Of a DNA stretch of 46,267 bases, positions 25,847-35,345 are shown in pieces. Under the pieces are notes generated by a model. The model was given only the letters and a program-made list of their open reading frames with translations. It was not told where the DNA came from and did no database searches. Origin of the DNA: Ramlibacter sp. (GTDB lineage: Bacteria > Pseudomonadota > Gammaproteobacteria > Burkholderiales > Burkholderiaceae_C); the NCBI GenBank assembly GCA_028292105.1, contig JAQGMY010000062.1, forward strand, positions 1-46,267, in the 5' to 3' direction. The translations under genes were made by a program, and so were the position numbers. Position 1 is the first letter of the stretch; each line of letters begins with the position of its first letter.

Positions 25847-26815
25847 ATGAAGTTCAAAACCATCCAGCGCCTGGTGGGTGCCGTCCTGCTCTGCGCCGCT
25901 GCGGCCGCGAGCGCGCAGCAGTATCCCTCCAGGCCCATCAAGATCCTGGTGCCCATCCTGGCCGGCGGTGCGCCGGACATCGCAGCCCGCGTGCTCGGCC
26001 AGGCGCTTTCGGAAGCGTTCAAGCAGCCGGTGGTGGTCGACAACCACCCGGGCAGCAACGGCAACATCGCCGCCGACATCGTCGCCAAGGCAGCTCCCGA
26101 CGGCTACACGCTGCTGCTGGCGGCCGACAGCGGGATCGTCATCAACCCGCACGTCTACGCCAAGATGCCCTTCAATCCCCTGAAGGACCTGGTGCCGGTG
26201 GCTACCGTCGCGGCCAACCAGTTCGTGCTGACGATCAACCCGAACCTGCCGCCCAAGACCTTCAAGGAATTCATCGAGTACGCCAGGAAGGCGAACCCGC
26301 CGCTGTACTACGCCTCGGGCGGAAATGGCGGACAGCACCACCTGATCATGGAAATGCTCAAGCAGCGCGCGGGGATCAACATGGTCCACGTGCCGTACAA
26401 GAGCGGCGCAACCGCCACCACCGCCGCCGTCGGCGGCGAAGTCGCGGCCATGTTCGCCGGCAGTTCCAACGCGGCGCAGATCAAGGCCGGCAAGCTGCGG
26501 GCCATCGCGGTGACCAGCCCCACGCGCGCGCCCGAATATCCGGACGTGCCGGCGATCGCCGAGACCTACCCGGGCTTCGACGCGAAGATCTGGCTGGCCC
26601 TGTTCGCGCCCGCCGGCACGCCGCCGGAAATCATCGAACGCCTGCGCACCGAAACGCAGAAGGCCTTGCGCACGCCCGCCGTGCAGCAGCGCCTGGCCAA
26701 CGCCGGCGGCATGGAGCCGCTGATCCTGAGCCCCAAGGAATTCGAGGACCTCATCCAGCGCGACGACCGCAAGTACGGCAAGCTGGTCAAGGACCTGGCC
26801 ATCAAGATCGACTGA
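25847..26815 (+). CDS. Bug/TctC-family periplasmic substrate-binding protein
   Basis: A 322-residue Bug receptor with a signal peptide ending near ASAQQ. Diagnostic segments are QYPSRPIKILVPILAGGAPDIAARVLGQAL, VVDNHPGSNGNIAADIVAKAAPDGYTLLL, and YPDVPAIAETYPGFD. AAGGAG precedes the ATG at 25847. It lies 25 bases after the decarboxylase-like gene, so both are likely co-transcribed and the receptor probably captures that enzyme's upstream substrate. Its 3' end overlaps the converging hydrolase gene by 14 bases. Confidence 0.92.
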   Translation: MKFKTIQRLVGAVLLCAAAAASAQQYPSRPIKILVPILAGGAPDIAARVLGQALSEAFKQPVVVDNHPGSNGNIAADIVAKAAPDGYTLLLAADSGIVINPHVYAKMPFNPLKDLVPVATVAANQFVLTINPNLPPKTFKEFIEYARKANPPLYYASGGNGGQHHLIMEMLKQRAGINMVHVPYKSGATATTAAVGGEVAAMFAGSSNAAQIKAGKLRAIAVTSPTRAPEYPDVPAIAETYPGFDAKIWLALFAPAGTPPEIIERLRTETQKALRTPAVQQRLANAGGMEPLILSPKEFEDLIQRDDRKYGKLVKDLAIKID

Positions 26816-27626
26816 GTTCCAGCGGGGCGAAATGCCGCAGCAGCGCGGCATTGAACGCCTGCGGCTGTTCCACGTTGGGCAGGTGACCGGCGTCCGCGAT
26901 CACTTCGATGCGCGCACCCGGCACCAGCGCCTGCAAGTCCCGCATGGCCTGCGGCAACGGGCCATCGTTGGCGCCCACGATGAAGGTGGTGGGCACGCGG
27001 ATCTCGCCCACGCGCGGGAGGTAGTCCAGCCCCTGGATGGCCTGGGCACTGCCGACGAATCCATCCACCTGCGTGTGCCCGATCGCCTGCGCCAATGAAC
27101 GCACCGCGGCGCTTTGCCGGGCCAGGAAAGCGGCGCCGAACCAGCGCTCGAGGGTGGCAGTGGCCAGGCTGGCGCAGCCCTGCGCCCGTGCCAGTGCCAT
27201 CCGCTCGTCCCACATGCCCCGCATCGCGGCCGGCGTGTCGGCCCGCGCATCGCAGATGCACAGGCTCAGCAGCCGGTCGCCATGGTGGATGCCCAGGCCG
27301 AAGCCGGTCATCCCGCCCAGGGAAAGGCCGACGAAGTGCGCCCGCGCGATACCGAGCGCGTCCAGCACGCGCACGTTGTCGGCAGCGAGGTCCTCGATGC
27401 GGTAGGGCGGCGGCGGCGCCTCCGACTGGCCGTGGCCGCGGCCATCGACGCAGAGCACCTGCAAGCCGCGGCTCGCCAGCAGGCGTGCCTGCTCCTCCCA
27501 CATCGCACTCGACGCGAGGATCGAGTGGTTCATCAGGACGGCAGGCGCCGCGGCGTCCCCCCAGCGGTGCACGGCAAGACGAGCCGGTGGGCCGGGGATG
27601 ATTTCGACCCGGGGTTGGATGTTCAT
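26802..27626 (-). CDS. Alpha/beta hydrolase (3-oxoadipate enol-lactonase-like)
   Basis: A 274-residue alpha/beta-fold hydrolase. The nucleophile elbow is GLSLGG (about residue 102), the acid likely lies in GANDGPLPQ (about 215-223) and the catalytic histidine in ADAGHLPNVEQP (about 243). The oxyanion region is LMNHSILASSAMW instead of the more common HG motif. It resembles PcaD-type lactonases and esters or C-C hydrolases of aromatic pathways. It is transcribed divergently from the FAD monooxygenase gene across about 170 bases, so the two may share regulation. Confidence 0.82.
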   Translation of the reverse strand: MNIQPRVEIIPGPPARLAVHRWGDAAAPAVLMNHSILASSAMWEEQARLLASRGLQVLCVDGRGHGQSEAPPPPYRIEDLAADNVRVLDALGIARAHFVGLSLGGMTGFGLGIHHGDRLLSLCICDARADTPAAMRGMWDERMALARAQGCASLATATLERWFGAAFLARQSAAVRSLAQAIGHTQVDGFVGSAQAIQGLDYLPRVGEIRVPTTFIVGANDGPLPQAMRDLQALVPGARIEVIADAGHLPNVEQPQAFNAALLRHFAPLELSRS

Positions 27627-27795
27627 GTGGGTACAGCCTGGTGTTGCGGATGCGGCAAGTGTGCAGTGCCGGCTGCCGCTGAGCCGGTTGCGCGTCGCGG
27701 CGATTGATAGCGTTTGGCGATGGACTGAGAAGAAATTCGAGCTTCCCCCCGGCGCGCCCTGCTCTTACAGTTCGGCAGCTTCTGAAGGGGAACAC

Positions 27796-28983
27796 ATGCG
27801 GGTGGTTGTCGTCGGTGCGGGGATCGGTGGCCTGGCGGCCGCGCTGGCGCTCATGTTGCGCGGCTTCGAGGTGCAGGTGCTGGAACAGGCACGCGAGCTG
27901 CGCGAAGTCGGCGCCGGCCTGCAGATCAGCCCGAACGGCAACCGCACGCTGGCGGCGCTCGGCCTGGCCGATGCCGTGGCGCGCATCGCCGCCGAACCGG
28001 CCGGCAAGAAGGTGCGCCTTTGGAACACGGGCCAGACCTGGAACCTGTTCGACCTGGGCGCCAGCTCGCGCGAGCGCTATGGGTTTCCCTACCTCACGGT
28101 GCATCGCGCCGACCTGCACCAGGTGCTGATCGACGCGGTGAAGGCACGCCATCCTGAAGCGATCAGGATGGGCGTTCGCATCGACGGCGTGGAGCAACGC
28201 GGCCACGAAGTGATCGTGCGCAGCGGCGACTCCGTGGTGGCGGTGGCCGACGTCGTCATAGGCGCCGACGGCGTGCACTCGCAGGTTCGCCAGTGCCTGA
28301 TCGGGCCAGACCGCCCGACCTTTTCCGGGATCATCGCCTGGCGTGGCGTGATCGAGGCCTCGCGCCTGCCCGCCCACCTGCGCCAGCCCTACGGCTACAA
28401 CTGGGTGGGACCCGGCGCGCACGTCATCCACTACCCGATGCGCCGCGGCGAGCTGATCAACTTCGTCGGCGCCGTGGAGCAGCAGGGCTGGGAAGTCGAG
28501 TCCTGGTCGACCGTCGGCAGCACGCAGGAATGCCTGTCCGACTTCGCCGGCTGGCACGATGACGTGCAGACGCTGATCCGATCGCTGCAGACACCGTACA
28601 AGTGGGCCCTGATGGGGCGCGAGACGCTGACGCGCTGGAGCTACGGCCGCGTCGGCCTGCTCGGTGATGCCTGCCATCCGACGCTTCCCTTCCTGGCCCA
28701 GGGCGCCGTGATGGCGCTGGAGGACGGCCTGGTGCTGGCGCGTTGCCTGGAGCAATGGCGCAGCGATCCGGTGATGGGCCTGCAGCGGTTCGAGCAGGCC
28801 CGCGTGGAGCGCACCAGCCGCATCGTCGAGGGCTCCGCCGCCAACGCCAAGCGCTTCCACAACCCGCAACTGGCGCACGCCGAAGGGGCGGCGAAATACG
28901 TGGACGAACAGTGGAGCGAGCAGCGCGTGAAGGAGCGCTACGAGTGGCTGTTCGAGTACCAGGCCGACACCGTCGCCCTTTGA
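27796..28983 (+). CDS. FAD-dependent aromatic monooxygenase (salicylate / 3-hydroxybenzoate hydroxylase type)
   Basis: A 395-residue class A flavoprotein hydroxylase. The FAD-binding motif is VVVVGAGIGGLAAALALMLRGFEVQVLEQA (residues 3-32), the DG motif is VVIGADGVHSQVR (about 154-166) and the GD motif is GRVGLLGDACHPTLPFLAQGAVMALEDG (about 285-312). It would hydroxylate a phenolic or aromatic acid using NAD(P)H and oxygen. I chose the ATG at 27796, preceded by GAAGGGG; the ORF track start at 27598 is unsupported. The fumarylacetoacetase gene follows, hinting at a route resembling gentisate or homogentisate breakdown, but no ring-cleavage dioxygenase lies between them. Confidence 0.88.
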   Translation: MRVVVVGAGIGGLAAALALMLRGFEVQVLEQARELREVGAGLQISPNGNRTLAALGLADAVARIAAEPAGKKVRLWNTGQTWNLFDLGASSRERYGFPYLTVHRADLHQVLIDAVKARHPEAIRMGVRIDGVEQRGHEVIVRSGDSVVAVADVVIGADGVHSQVRQCLIGPDRPTFSGIIAWRGVIEASRLPAHLRQPYGYNWVGPGAHVIHYPMRRGELINFVGAVEQQGWEVESWSTVGSTQECLSDFAGWHDDVQTLIRSLQTPYKWALMGRETLTRWSYGRVGLLGDACHPTLPFLAQGAVMALEDGLVLARCLEQWRSDPVMGLQRFEQARVERTSRIVEGSAANAKRFHNPQLAHAEGAAKYVDEQWSEQRVKERYEWLFEYQADTVAL

Positions 28984-29006
28984 TCCTGCCGAACCGGAGA
29001 CGAACC

Positions 29007-29051
29007 ATGCCGCCCGCCCACCGCAACCGCCACCAGCCCATGCTCGCATGA
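29007..29051 (+). CDS. Candidate 14-residue leader peptide coupled to the fumarylacetoacetase gene
   Basis: A short ORF, MPPAHRNRHQPMLA, starts at an ATG preceded by GGAG with good spacing. Its TGA stop overlaps the ATG of the next gene (ATGA). It is rich in His, Arg and Pro. It may be a translational-coupling or attenuation leader; chance cannot be excluded. Confidence 0.35.
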   Translation: MPPAHRNRHQPMLA

Positions 29052-30397
29052 TCGCGCTGAACGCCACGCACGATCCGGCGCGTCGCAGCTGGCTCGCCTC
29101 GGCCAACACGCCCGGCGCCGACTTCCCGATCCAGAACCTGCCGCTGGGCATGTTCTCGCTCCAGAGCGAAGCCGATGCAGCGGCGCCGCGGCCAGCTGTC
29201 GCCATCGGCGACCAGGTGGTCGACCTGCGCGCGCTGGATGCGGCCGGCCTCTTCTCCGGCGACGCGGCGCGGGCAGTGCGCGCCGTGGCGCCCTCGGACC
29301 TCGGCCTCAACGCGATGATGGCGCTCGGCAACCAGCCCGCTTCGGCCTTGCGCGCCCGCCTGTCCGAGCTGCTGCGCGAAGGCGGCGACAGCGGCCTGCG
29401 CGAGCGCGCCGGCACCCTGCTGCATTCGCAGGCCGACGTGCGCATGCACCTGCCGTGCCGCATCGGCGACTACACCGACTTCCTCACCTCCTACCCGCAC
29501 ACCGAGCGGCACGGGCGCTTCAAGGGCCTGGCCGACCCGGTGACGCCGGTGTTCCATTCGCTGCCGGTCGCCTATCACGGGCGGGCCTCTTCGATCCGCG
29601 TGTCGGGCACGCCGGTGCGGCGGCCCAACGGCCAGTGGAAGGCGGCCGACGGCAGCATCCAGTTCGGCGCAGTGGAAGCGATGGACCTCGAGCTCGAACT
29701 GGCCGCGCTGGTGGGCGCCGGCACCAGGCTGGCCGAGCCGGTTCCGCTGGACCAGGCCGGCGAGCACATCTTCGGCTACGTCCTGCTGAACGACTGGTCG
29801 GCCAAGTCCGTGCAATGGTGGGAGCAGATGCTCGGCCCCTTCCTGGGCAAGAGCTTCATGAGCAGCATCTCGCCCTGGGTCGTGACCGCGGAGGCGCTGG
29901 CCCCGTTCGCCATGCGCGCACCGGCGCGCCGGCCCGAGGCGCCGCCGCTGCTGCCTTACCTGCACAGCGCGCAGGACCGCGAGCGCGGCGGGCTCGACAT
30001 CGCGCTGGAAGCGTGGCTGTCGACCGCGGCCATGCGCGAAACCGGCAGCGGCCCGGTGCGGCTGGCCGCCACGCACCTCTCCAACCTGACGTGGACCTTC
30101 GGCCAGATGCTCACGCACCACTGCTCGAACGGCTGCGACCTCCATCCCGGCGACCTCATGGGCAGCGGCACGGTGTCCGGAGAGCGCGATGACGAGCGCG
30201 CCTGCCTGACCGAGATCGCCAGCGCCGGCAAGGAGCCGCTGCACCTGCCCAATGGCGAGGAACGCCGCTGGCTGCAGGACGGCGACGAAGTGACCTTGCG
30301 CGCGCGCGCCGGTGGCGAAGGACGGGTGGCGATCGGCTTCGGCCCCTGCGCCGGCCGCATCCTGCCGGCCCTGCCCTACCCGTTGCCGAAGGCCTGA
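29048..30397 (+). CDS. fahA: Fumarylacetoacetase
   Basis: A 449-residue enzyme of the full-length FAH type, which hydrolyses the C-C bond of fumarylacetoacetate or similar diketo acids. Diagnostic segments are DFPIQNLPLGMFSL near the N-terminus, IGDYTDFLTS (about 138-147), PVAYHGRASSI (about 175), MDLELELAALVG (metal acids, about 214), FGYVLLNDWSAKSVQWWEQMLGPFLGKSF and THHCSNGCDL (about 355). The start at 29048 matches the usual family N-terminus and overlaps the short leader ORF. Within this cluster it may act on a ring-cleavage product other than fumarylacetoacetate. The next gene begins eight bases after it. Confidence 0.9.
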   Translation: MIALNATHDPARRSWLASANTPGADFPIQNLPLGMFSLQSEADAAAPRPAVAIGDQVVDLRALDAAGLFSGDAARAVRAVAPSDLGLNAMMALGNQPASALRARLSELLREGGDSGLRERAGTLLHSQADVRMHLPCRIGDYTDFLTSYPHTERHGRFKGLADPVTPVFHSLPVAYHGRASSIRVSGTPVRRPNGQWKAADGSIQFGAVEAMDLELELAALVGAGTRLAEPVPLDQAGEHIFGYVLLNDWSAKSVQWWEQMLGPFLGKSFMSSISPWVVTAEALAPFAMRAPARRPEAPPLLPYLHSAQDRERGGLDIALEAWLSTAAMRETGSGPVRLAATHLSNLTWTFGQMLTHHCSNGCDLHPGDLMGSGTVSGERDDERACLTEIASAGKEPLHLPNGEERRWLQDGDEVTLRARAGGEGRVAIGFGPCAGRILPALPYPLPKA

Positions 30398-30404
30398 CGC
30401 GACG

Positions 30405-31229
30405 ATGTACCCGTTCCGCTACGAGCGCCCGCTGGATGTCGCCGAGGCCGTGCGCCTGCTGCGCGAGCATCCGGAGGCGCGGCCCTTGTCGGGTGGCATG
30501 ACGCTGGTGCCCGCGCTCAAGCACCGGCTGGCGCGGCCCTCGCACCTCATCGACCTGTCGCGGCTGGAGGCCTTGCGCGGCATCGCCGTACAAGGCGGCG
30601 TGCTGCGGATAGGGGCGGCCGTGCGGCACGCCGAGGTGGCCGCGTCGCCGGTGGTGCACGGCGCCATTCCGGCGCTGGCGAACCTCGCCGGGAACATCGG
30701 CGACCCGCAGGTGCGGCAGCGCGGCACCCTGGGCGGCTCGATCGCCAACAACGATCCCGCGGCGGACTATCCCTCGGCCGTGCTCGCGCTGGATGCCACG
30801 GTGGTGACGGACCGCCGCCGCATCGCGGCCGACGATTTCTTCACCGGCATGTTCGACACGGCGCTGGACGCGGGCGAGATCGTCACGGCGGTCGAATTTC
30901 CGCCCGCTGTTCAGGCCGTGTATTGCAAGCACCGGCATCCGGCGTCCGGCTACGCACTGGTCGGCGTGTTCGTCGCGCAGACCGTTGCGGGCCTGCGCGT
31001 CGCGATCACGGGCGCTGCACCCTGCGTGACGCGCTGGGCCGAGGCCGAGGCGCGACTGGCGGCGCACCCCGCCCGATCACCGGCCGCTCTCGAAGGGCTG
31101 GAGCTTTCGCCGCAAGGCCTCAACGAGGACCTGGCCGCCACTGCCGCCTACCGCGCGCACCTCGCAGGCGTCCTGCTGCGTCGCGCACTCTCCCAACTCA
31201 CCGCACCGCAAGCGGCCGCGGCGGACTGA
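30405..31229 (+). CDS. Molybdenum hydroxylase FAD subunit (CoxM type)
   Basis: A 274-residue FAD-binding subunit of the xanthine dehydrogenase/CO dehydrogenase family. FAD-contact motifs are [18 protein letters not shown] (about 27-44) and [28 protein letters not shown] (about 100-127). A C-terminal CO-dehydrogenase flavoprotein-like domain follows. The ORF track start at 30312 overlaps the previous gene; the ATG at 30405 gives the standard opening [19 protein letters not shown]. It is the first of three genes (M, G-S fusion, L) for one enzyme complex. Confidence 0.9.
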   Translation: MYPFRYERPLDVAEAVRLLREHPEARPLSGGMTLVPALKHRLARPSHLIDLSRLEALRGIAVQGGVLRIGAAVRHAEVAASPVVHGAIPALANLAGNIGDPQVRQRGTLGGSIANNDPAADYPSAVLALDATVVTDRRRIAADDFFTGMFDTALDAGEIVTAVEFPPAVQAVYCKHRHPASGYALVGVFVAQTVAGLRVAITGAAPCVTRWAEAEARLAAHPARSPAALEGLELSPQGLNEDLAATAAYRAHLAGVLLRRALSQLTAPQAAAAD

Positions 31230-31236
31230 ACGCTTC

Positions 31237-32226
31237 ATGGAATTCACCGGAACCCAGCTCATCCCCGCCCGGCGTGCCGCAGTCTGGGCGGCGCTCAACG
31301 ATCCGGCCGTGCTGCAGCAGTGCATCCCGGGTTGCGAACGGTTCGAAGCCACCGCTCCCGGCGAATGGACAGCCGTGGTGATGGCGGCGGTGGGGCCGGT
31401 GAAGGCGCGCTTCACCGGCAGCGTGAAGCTCGATGACATCCAGCCACTGGCCGGTTACCGCCTGGCCGGGCAGGGACAAGGCGGCGTCGCCGGCTTCGGC
31501 AAGCTGCAAGCGCGCGTGCGACTGCGCGACGAGGCCGGTGACACCCGACTCGACTACACCGCGCAGGCGCAGGTCGGCGGCAAGCTGGCGCAGATCGGTT
31601 CGCGGCTGGTGACGGGCGCGGCCCGGAAGATCGCCGACCAGTTCTTTTCCTCGTTCAATGCGCTGCTGAGCGGCGGCGGCGCCGGCTCTTTCGCGCCCGC
31701 CACCGCAACGGCAGTGCATGCGGGCGACAGCGGGCTGGCGGCGGTGAAGCTCACCGTCAACGGCCGGCCCGTGCAACGCCAGGTGGAAGCGCGCCTGCTG
31801 CTGGTGGACTTCCTGCGCAAGGACCTCGGCCTGACCGGCACGCACGTGGGCTGCGACACCACGCAGTGCGGCGCCTGCACGGTCCATCTCGATGGCGTGG
31901 CGGTCAAGTCCTGCACGCTGCTGGCGGCGCAGGCCAGCGGCGGCGTCGTCACCACCATCGAGGGGCTGGCGCCCGAAGGCGGGCTGCACCCGCTGCAGCA
32001 GGCCTTCCACCGCTGCCATGCGCTTCAATGCGGCTTCTGCACTCCGGGAATGATCATGGCGGCCGACGGCCTGCTGCGCAGCGGCTGCACGATCGACGAC
32101 GCCAGCATAGCGCGCGGCCTGGAAGGCAATCTGTGCCGCTGCACCGGCTACGTGCACATCATCGAAGCGGTCAAGCAAGCCGCAAGGGCCATGGGCGTGC
32201 CCACCGCCGAGGGTGCCGCGCCATGA
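31237..32226 (+). CDS. Fusion of CoxG-like SRPBCC domain and 2Fe-2S subunit (CoxS type)
   Basis: A 329-residue protein with two parts that are normally separate genes. Residues 1-145 match CoxG/SRPBCC proteins ([36 protein letters not shown]...[11 protein letters not shown]...[17 protein letters not shown]). After an Ala-rich linker, residues 170-329 are a molybdenum-hydroxylase iron-sulphur subunit: C206/C211/C214/C226 hold the plant-type 2Fe-2S cluster and CGFC (265-268) with CRC (300-302) the second. No stop or frameshift is visible between the parts. It overlaps the large subunit gene by four bases (ATGA). CoxG helps attach CO dehydrogenase to the membrane, so the fusion may anchor this enzyme. 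Confidence 0.92.
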   Translation: MEFTGTQLIPARRAAVWAALNDPAVLQQCIPGCERFEATAPGEWTAVVMAAVGPVKARFTGSVKLDDIQPLAGYRLAGQGQGGVAGFGKLQARVRLRDEAGDTRLDYTAQAQVGGKLAQIGSRLVTGAARKIADQFFSSFNALLSGGGAGSFAPATATAVHAGDSGLAAVKLTVNGRPVQRQVEARLLLVDFLRKDLGLTGTHVGCDTTQCGACTVHLDGVAVKSCTLLAAQASGGVVTTIEGLAPEGGLHPLQQAFHRCHALQCGFCTPGMIMAADGLLRSGCTIDDASIARGLEGNLCRCTGYVHIIEAVKQAARAMGVPTAEGAAP

Positions 32227-34577
32227 TCGGCCAGCGGCTCGCGCGCCACGAAGACCAGCGGCTGATCACCGGCCGCGGCCAGTACACCGACGACCTCGAC
32301 CTCCCCGGCCAGGCCTGGGCCGCTTTCGTGCGCTCTCCCCACGCGCACGCGCGCATCGCCGCCATCGGCGTGGAGGTCGCCCGCGGCATGCCCGGCGTGG
32401 TCGCCGTGCTGACCGGCCAGGATTACGTGGACGACGGCTACCGTGGCATCGACCACATCCCCAACCCGATCGACGCGGTGAACCACCAGGCCAAGGCCTT
32501 CGTCCAGTCGAGCACCGGCCGTGTCTACGAGCGCCGGCAGTGGCCGCTGGCGATCGACAAGGTGCGGCACGTCGGCGACGCCGTGGTGATGGTGGTGGCC
32601 GAAACGGCGAACCAGGCACGGGACGCCGCCGAAGCCGTGGCCGTCGAATACGAGGTGCTGCCGGCGGTGGTGCGCGCCGACGACGCGATGGCGGACGGCG
32701 CTCCGCAGCTGTACGAGGACCTGCCGCGCAACCTGTGCTTCGAGACCGAGCTCGGTGACCGCGCGGCCGTCGACACCGCCTTCGCCGCCGCCGCCTGCGT
32801 GGTGCGGCGCGAGTTCCGCAACAGCCGCATCGTCAACAGCCAGATGGAGCCGCGCTCGGCCATCGGCCACTACGACGCCGCGCAGGACCGCTGGCTGCTG
32901 ATCTCCGGCAGCCAGGGCGTGAACCGCCAGAAGATGGGCCTGGTCGATGCATTCGGTGTGCCCGCCGATCGCATCCGCGTGGTGTCGCCCGACGTCGGCG
33001 GCGGCTTCGGCCCGCGCAGCTCGCTCAACATGGAGCCGGTGGCAGTGCTCTGGGCGGCCCGCCGCATCGGCCGCGCCGTCAAGTGGACCAGTGACCGCAG
33101 CGAAGCCTTCGTCACCGACTACCAGGGCCGCGACCTCCTGATCCGCGCCGCCGCCGCCTTCGATGCCCAGGGCCGCATGCTGGCGCTGGACAACCACCTG
33201 ATCGGCAACGTCGGCGCGCACGCGGTGTCGTACGTGCCCATGTCGAATGCAGCGCGCGTGACGACCAGCGTCTACGACGTGCCGGCCGTGGCGCTGAACA
33301 TCTCGGCGGTGATGAGCAACACCGTGCCGACCGGCCCCTACCGCGGCGCCGGCCGGCCGGAGACGATGCATGCGATCGAGCGGGTGCTGGACGTTGCGGC
33401 GCGCGAACTCGGCATCGACCGGGTGGAGATCCGCCGCCGCAACCTGATCCCGCGCCACACGCTGCCGCGCCTGAGCCCCATGGGCCTGCCGTACGACGCC
33501 GGTGATTTCGCCGCCAACATGGAGCGCGTGCTGCAGCTGTCCGACTGGGCAGGCTTCGAGGCGCGTCGCGCCGAGTCGGCTGCGCGCGGGCAGCTGCGCG
33601 GCATCGGGCTGGCCAACTACATCGAGTCGCCGGTGGGTGCGCCGCGCGAGCGCATCGAGCTGGAGATGCGCACCGACGGCCAGCTGGATGTGGTCGCAGG
33701 CACGCAGTCCAGCGGCCAGGGCCACGAGACCACCTTCCTGCAGGTGCTGAGCGAGCACCTGGGGCTGCCGCCCGAGCGCATGCGGCTTCGCACCGGCGAC
33801 ACCGATTTCGTCAAGACCGGTGGCGGCACGCACTCCGACCGCTCGATGCGGGTCGGCGGCACGCTGCTGGTGCAGGCCTCGGCCAGGCTGCTGGAGCGCG
33901 CGCGCGCTGCCGCCGCGGAAATGGTGAAAGCGCAGCCCGATCGGCTGGAGCGTCACGCCGACGGCTTCGTGTTCAAGCGGGCCTGGTGGAGCGACCGCCT
34001 GCTTTCCTGGGCCGACATCGCCGGGCACGTGGCGGAGCGGGGCCTGCCGGACGACCGCGAACAGAAGAAGCTCGTTGCCGAAGCGGAGTTCTTCGGCCGC
34101 ATGCCCGCCTACCCCACGGGCGCCGCGGTTTGCGAGCTCGAGGTCGATCGGGAAACCGGCGACGTCCAGTTGCTGCGCTACGCCGCAGTGGACGACGTCG
34201 GGCGCGCCATCAACCCCTTGATCCTGGAAGGCCAGATCCACGGCGGCCTCGCGCAAGGCCTCGGCCAGGCTCTGGGGGAACAGTACGCCATCGACGACCA
34301 TGGCCAGGTGCTCTCGGGCTCCTACATGGACTACCGGCTGCCGCGCGCCGGCCTGTTGCCGCCGCTCACCGTGGAGCTCACCAACGACCCGACGCAGGGC
34401 AACCCGCTGGGCGTGAAGGGCGGTGGCGAATGCGGCATCACGCCGGCGACCGCCGCCACCTTCAATGCGCTGGCCGATGCGCTGTCCGCGTACACCCGGC
34501 AGGAAATCCCCATGCCCGCCACGGCGCTCGCGCTGTGGCAGCTGATGCAAGACCGCCAGGAGACCCTTCATGCATGA
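32223..34577 (+). CDS. Molybdenum hydroxylase large subunit (xanthine dehydrogenase/CoxL family)
   Basis: A 784-residue molybdopterin-binding catalytic subunit. The N-terminal domain begins [23 protein letters not shown]. The active-site loop reads [10 protein letters not shown] (about residue 373) and lacks the AYxCSFR signature of true CO dehydrogenase, so CO is an unlikely substrate. The catalytic Glu lies in [13 protein letters not shown] (about 731-743). It would hydroxylate a carbon next to a ring nitrogen or a similar position, passing electrons through the 2Fe-2S and FAD subunits. The ATG at 32223 overlaps the fusion gene, and the end overlaps the hydratase gene by eight bases. Confidence 0.92.
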   Translation: MIGQRLARHEDQRLITGRGQYTDDLDLPGQAWAAFVRSPHAHARIAAIGVEVARGMPGVVAVLTGQDYVDDGYRGIDHIPNPIDAVNHQAKAFVQSSTGRVYERRQWPLAIDKVRHVGDAVVMVVAETANQARDAAEAVAVEYEVLPAVVRADDAMADGAPQLYEDLPRNLCFETELGDRAAVDTAFAAAACVVRREFRNSRIVNSQMEPRSAIGHYDAAQDRWLLISGSQGVNRQKMGLVDAFGVPADRIRVVSPDVGGGFGPRSSLNMEPVAVLWAARRIGRAVKWTSDRSEAFVTDYQGRDLLIRAAAAFDAQGRMLALDNHLIGNVGAHAVSYVPMSNAARVTTSVYDVPAVALNISAVMSNTVPTGPYRGAGRPETMHAIERVLDVAARELGIDRVEIRRRNLIPRHTLPRLSPMGLPYDAGDFAANMERVLQLSDWAGFEARRAESAARGQLRGIGLANYIESPVGAPRERIELEMRTDGQLDVVAGTQSSGQGHETTFLQVLSEHLGLPPERMRLRTGDTDFVKTGGGTHSDRSMRVGGTLLVQASARLLERARAAAAEMVKAQPDRLERHADGFVFKRAWWSDRLLSWADIAGHVAERGLPDDREQKKLVAEAEFFGRMPAYPTGAAVCELEVDRETGDVQLLRYAAVDDVGRAINPLILEGQIHGGLAQGLGQALGEQYAIDDHGQVLSGSYMDYRLPRAGLLPPLTVELTNDPTQGNPLGVKGGGECGITPATAATFNALADALSAYTRQEIPMPATALALWQLMQDRQETLHA

Positions 34578-35319
34578 CACCCCCGGCGACGGCGCGGGCG
34601 ACGTGGTGGCGATCCGCCGCCACAACGCCGTGCTGCACATCACGCTCAACACGCCCGCCAACGGCAACCTGGTGAGCGCGCAGATGGGCTCCGCCATCAT
34701 CGCCGCCCTCTCCGGGCTGGACCCGCAGGTGCGATTGGTGGTGTTGCGCGGCGCCGGCGCGGACTTCTGCGCCGGCCGCGTCTCGCCCACACCGGCCAAA
34801 GGTGCGCCGCCGCCCTCGGCGGAGCGCCTGCGCCAACTGGTGGCGCAGCCGGCGCTGGACCTGTACGACGCCATCAAGGCAGCGCCTGCGCCCACCCTGG
34901 CCGTGGTGCAGGGCCGCGCGACCGGGGTCGGCACGGCGCTGGCGGCGGTGTGCGACATCACGCTGGCCGCGGACGACAGCCGCTTCCAGATCCCGGAGAT
35001 GGAGCGCGACATCCCGCCGACGCTGGTGATGGCTGCGCTGTGCGACCGCGTGCCGCTCAAGACCCTGAGCTACCTGGTGTTCAGCCGGCGCGAATGGAGC
35101 GGCCGCGAAGCGCAAGCGGGCGGGCTGGTGAGCCATTCGGTGCCGGCCGCGCAACTGGAACAGGAAGCGCAGGACCTCATCGCCACCCTGGTGGGCTGCT
35201 CCGCGGTGGCGCTGCGCGCCTGCAAGCAGTACCTGGCGCACGCACCCGGCATGACGGCGCAGGCGGCGAGCGCTTTTGCCGGACACCTGGCTGGCACGGC
35301 GCTGTCGGCGCGCTATTGA
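34570..35319 (+). CDS. Enoyl-CoA hydratase/isomerase family protein
   Basis: A 249-residue crotonase-fold protein. The first oxyanion strand is GADFCAGRVSP (about 56-66) and the second GRATGVGTALAAVCDITLAADDSRFQIPEME (about 117-147). The first catalytic glutamate position of classical hydratases (GxxxGGGxE) is occupied by GVGTALAAV, so hydration activity is uncertain and an isomerase, hydrolase or decarboxylase role is possible. It is translationally coupled to the molybdenum hydroxylase large subunit (8-base overlap), implying that it handles a product of that pathway. A Bug gene follows 26 bases later. Confidence 0.85.
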   Translation: MHDTPGDGAGDVVAIRRHNAVLHITLNTPANGNLVSAQMGSAIIAALSGLDPQVRLVVLRGAGADFCAGRVSPTPAKGAPPPSAERLRQLVAQPALDLYDAIKAAPAPTLAVVQGRATGVGTALAAVCDITLAADDSRFQIPEMERDIPPTLVMAALCDRVPLKTLSYLVFSRREWSGREAQAGGLVSHSVPAAQLEQEAQDLIATLVGCSAVALRACKQYLAHAPGMTAQAASAFAGHLAGTALSARY

Positions 35320-35345
35320 GCATCGAACAACACACGGAGACACCC

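Noticed and set aside
32223-34577. Annotation of the molybdenum hydroxylase as an aerobic CO dehydrogenase.
   Set aside because: The large subunit reads PYRGAGR where CO dehydrogenase has AYxCSFR, and the neighbours are aromatic-catabolism genes.
32148-35060. A 970-codon reverse-strand ORF.
   Set aside because: It is His/Arg/Gly-rich, has no domain, and is the shadow of the molybdenum hydroxylase and hydratase genes.
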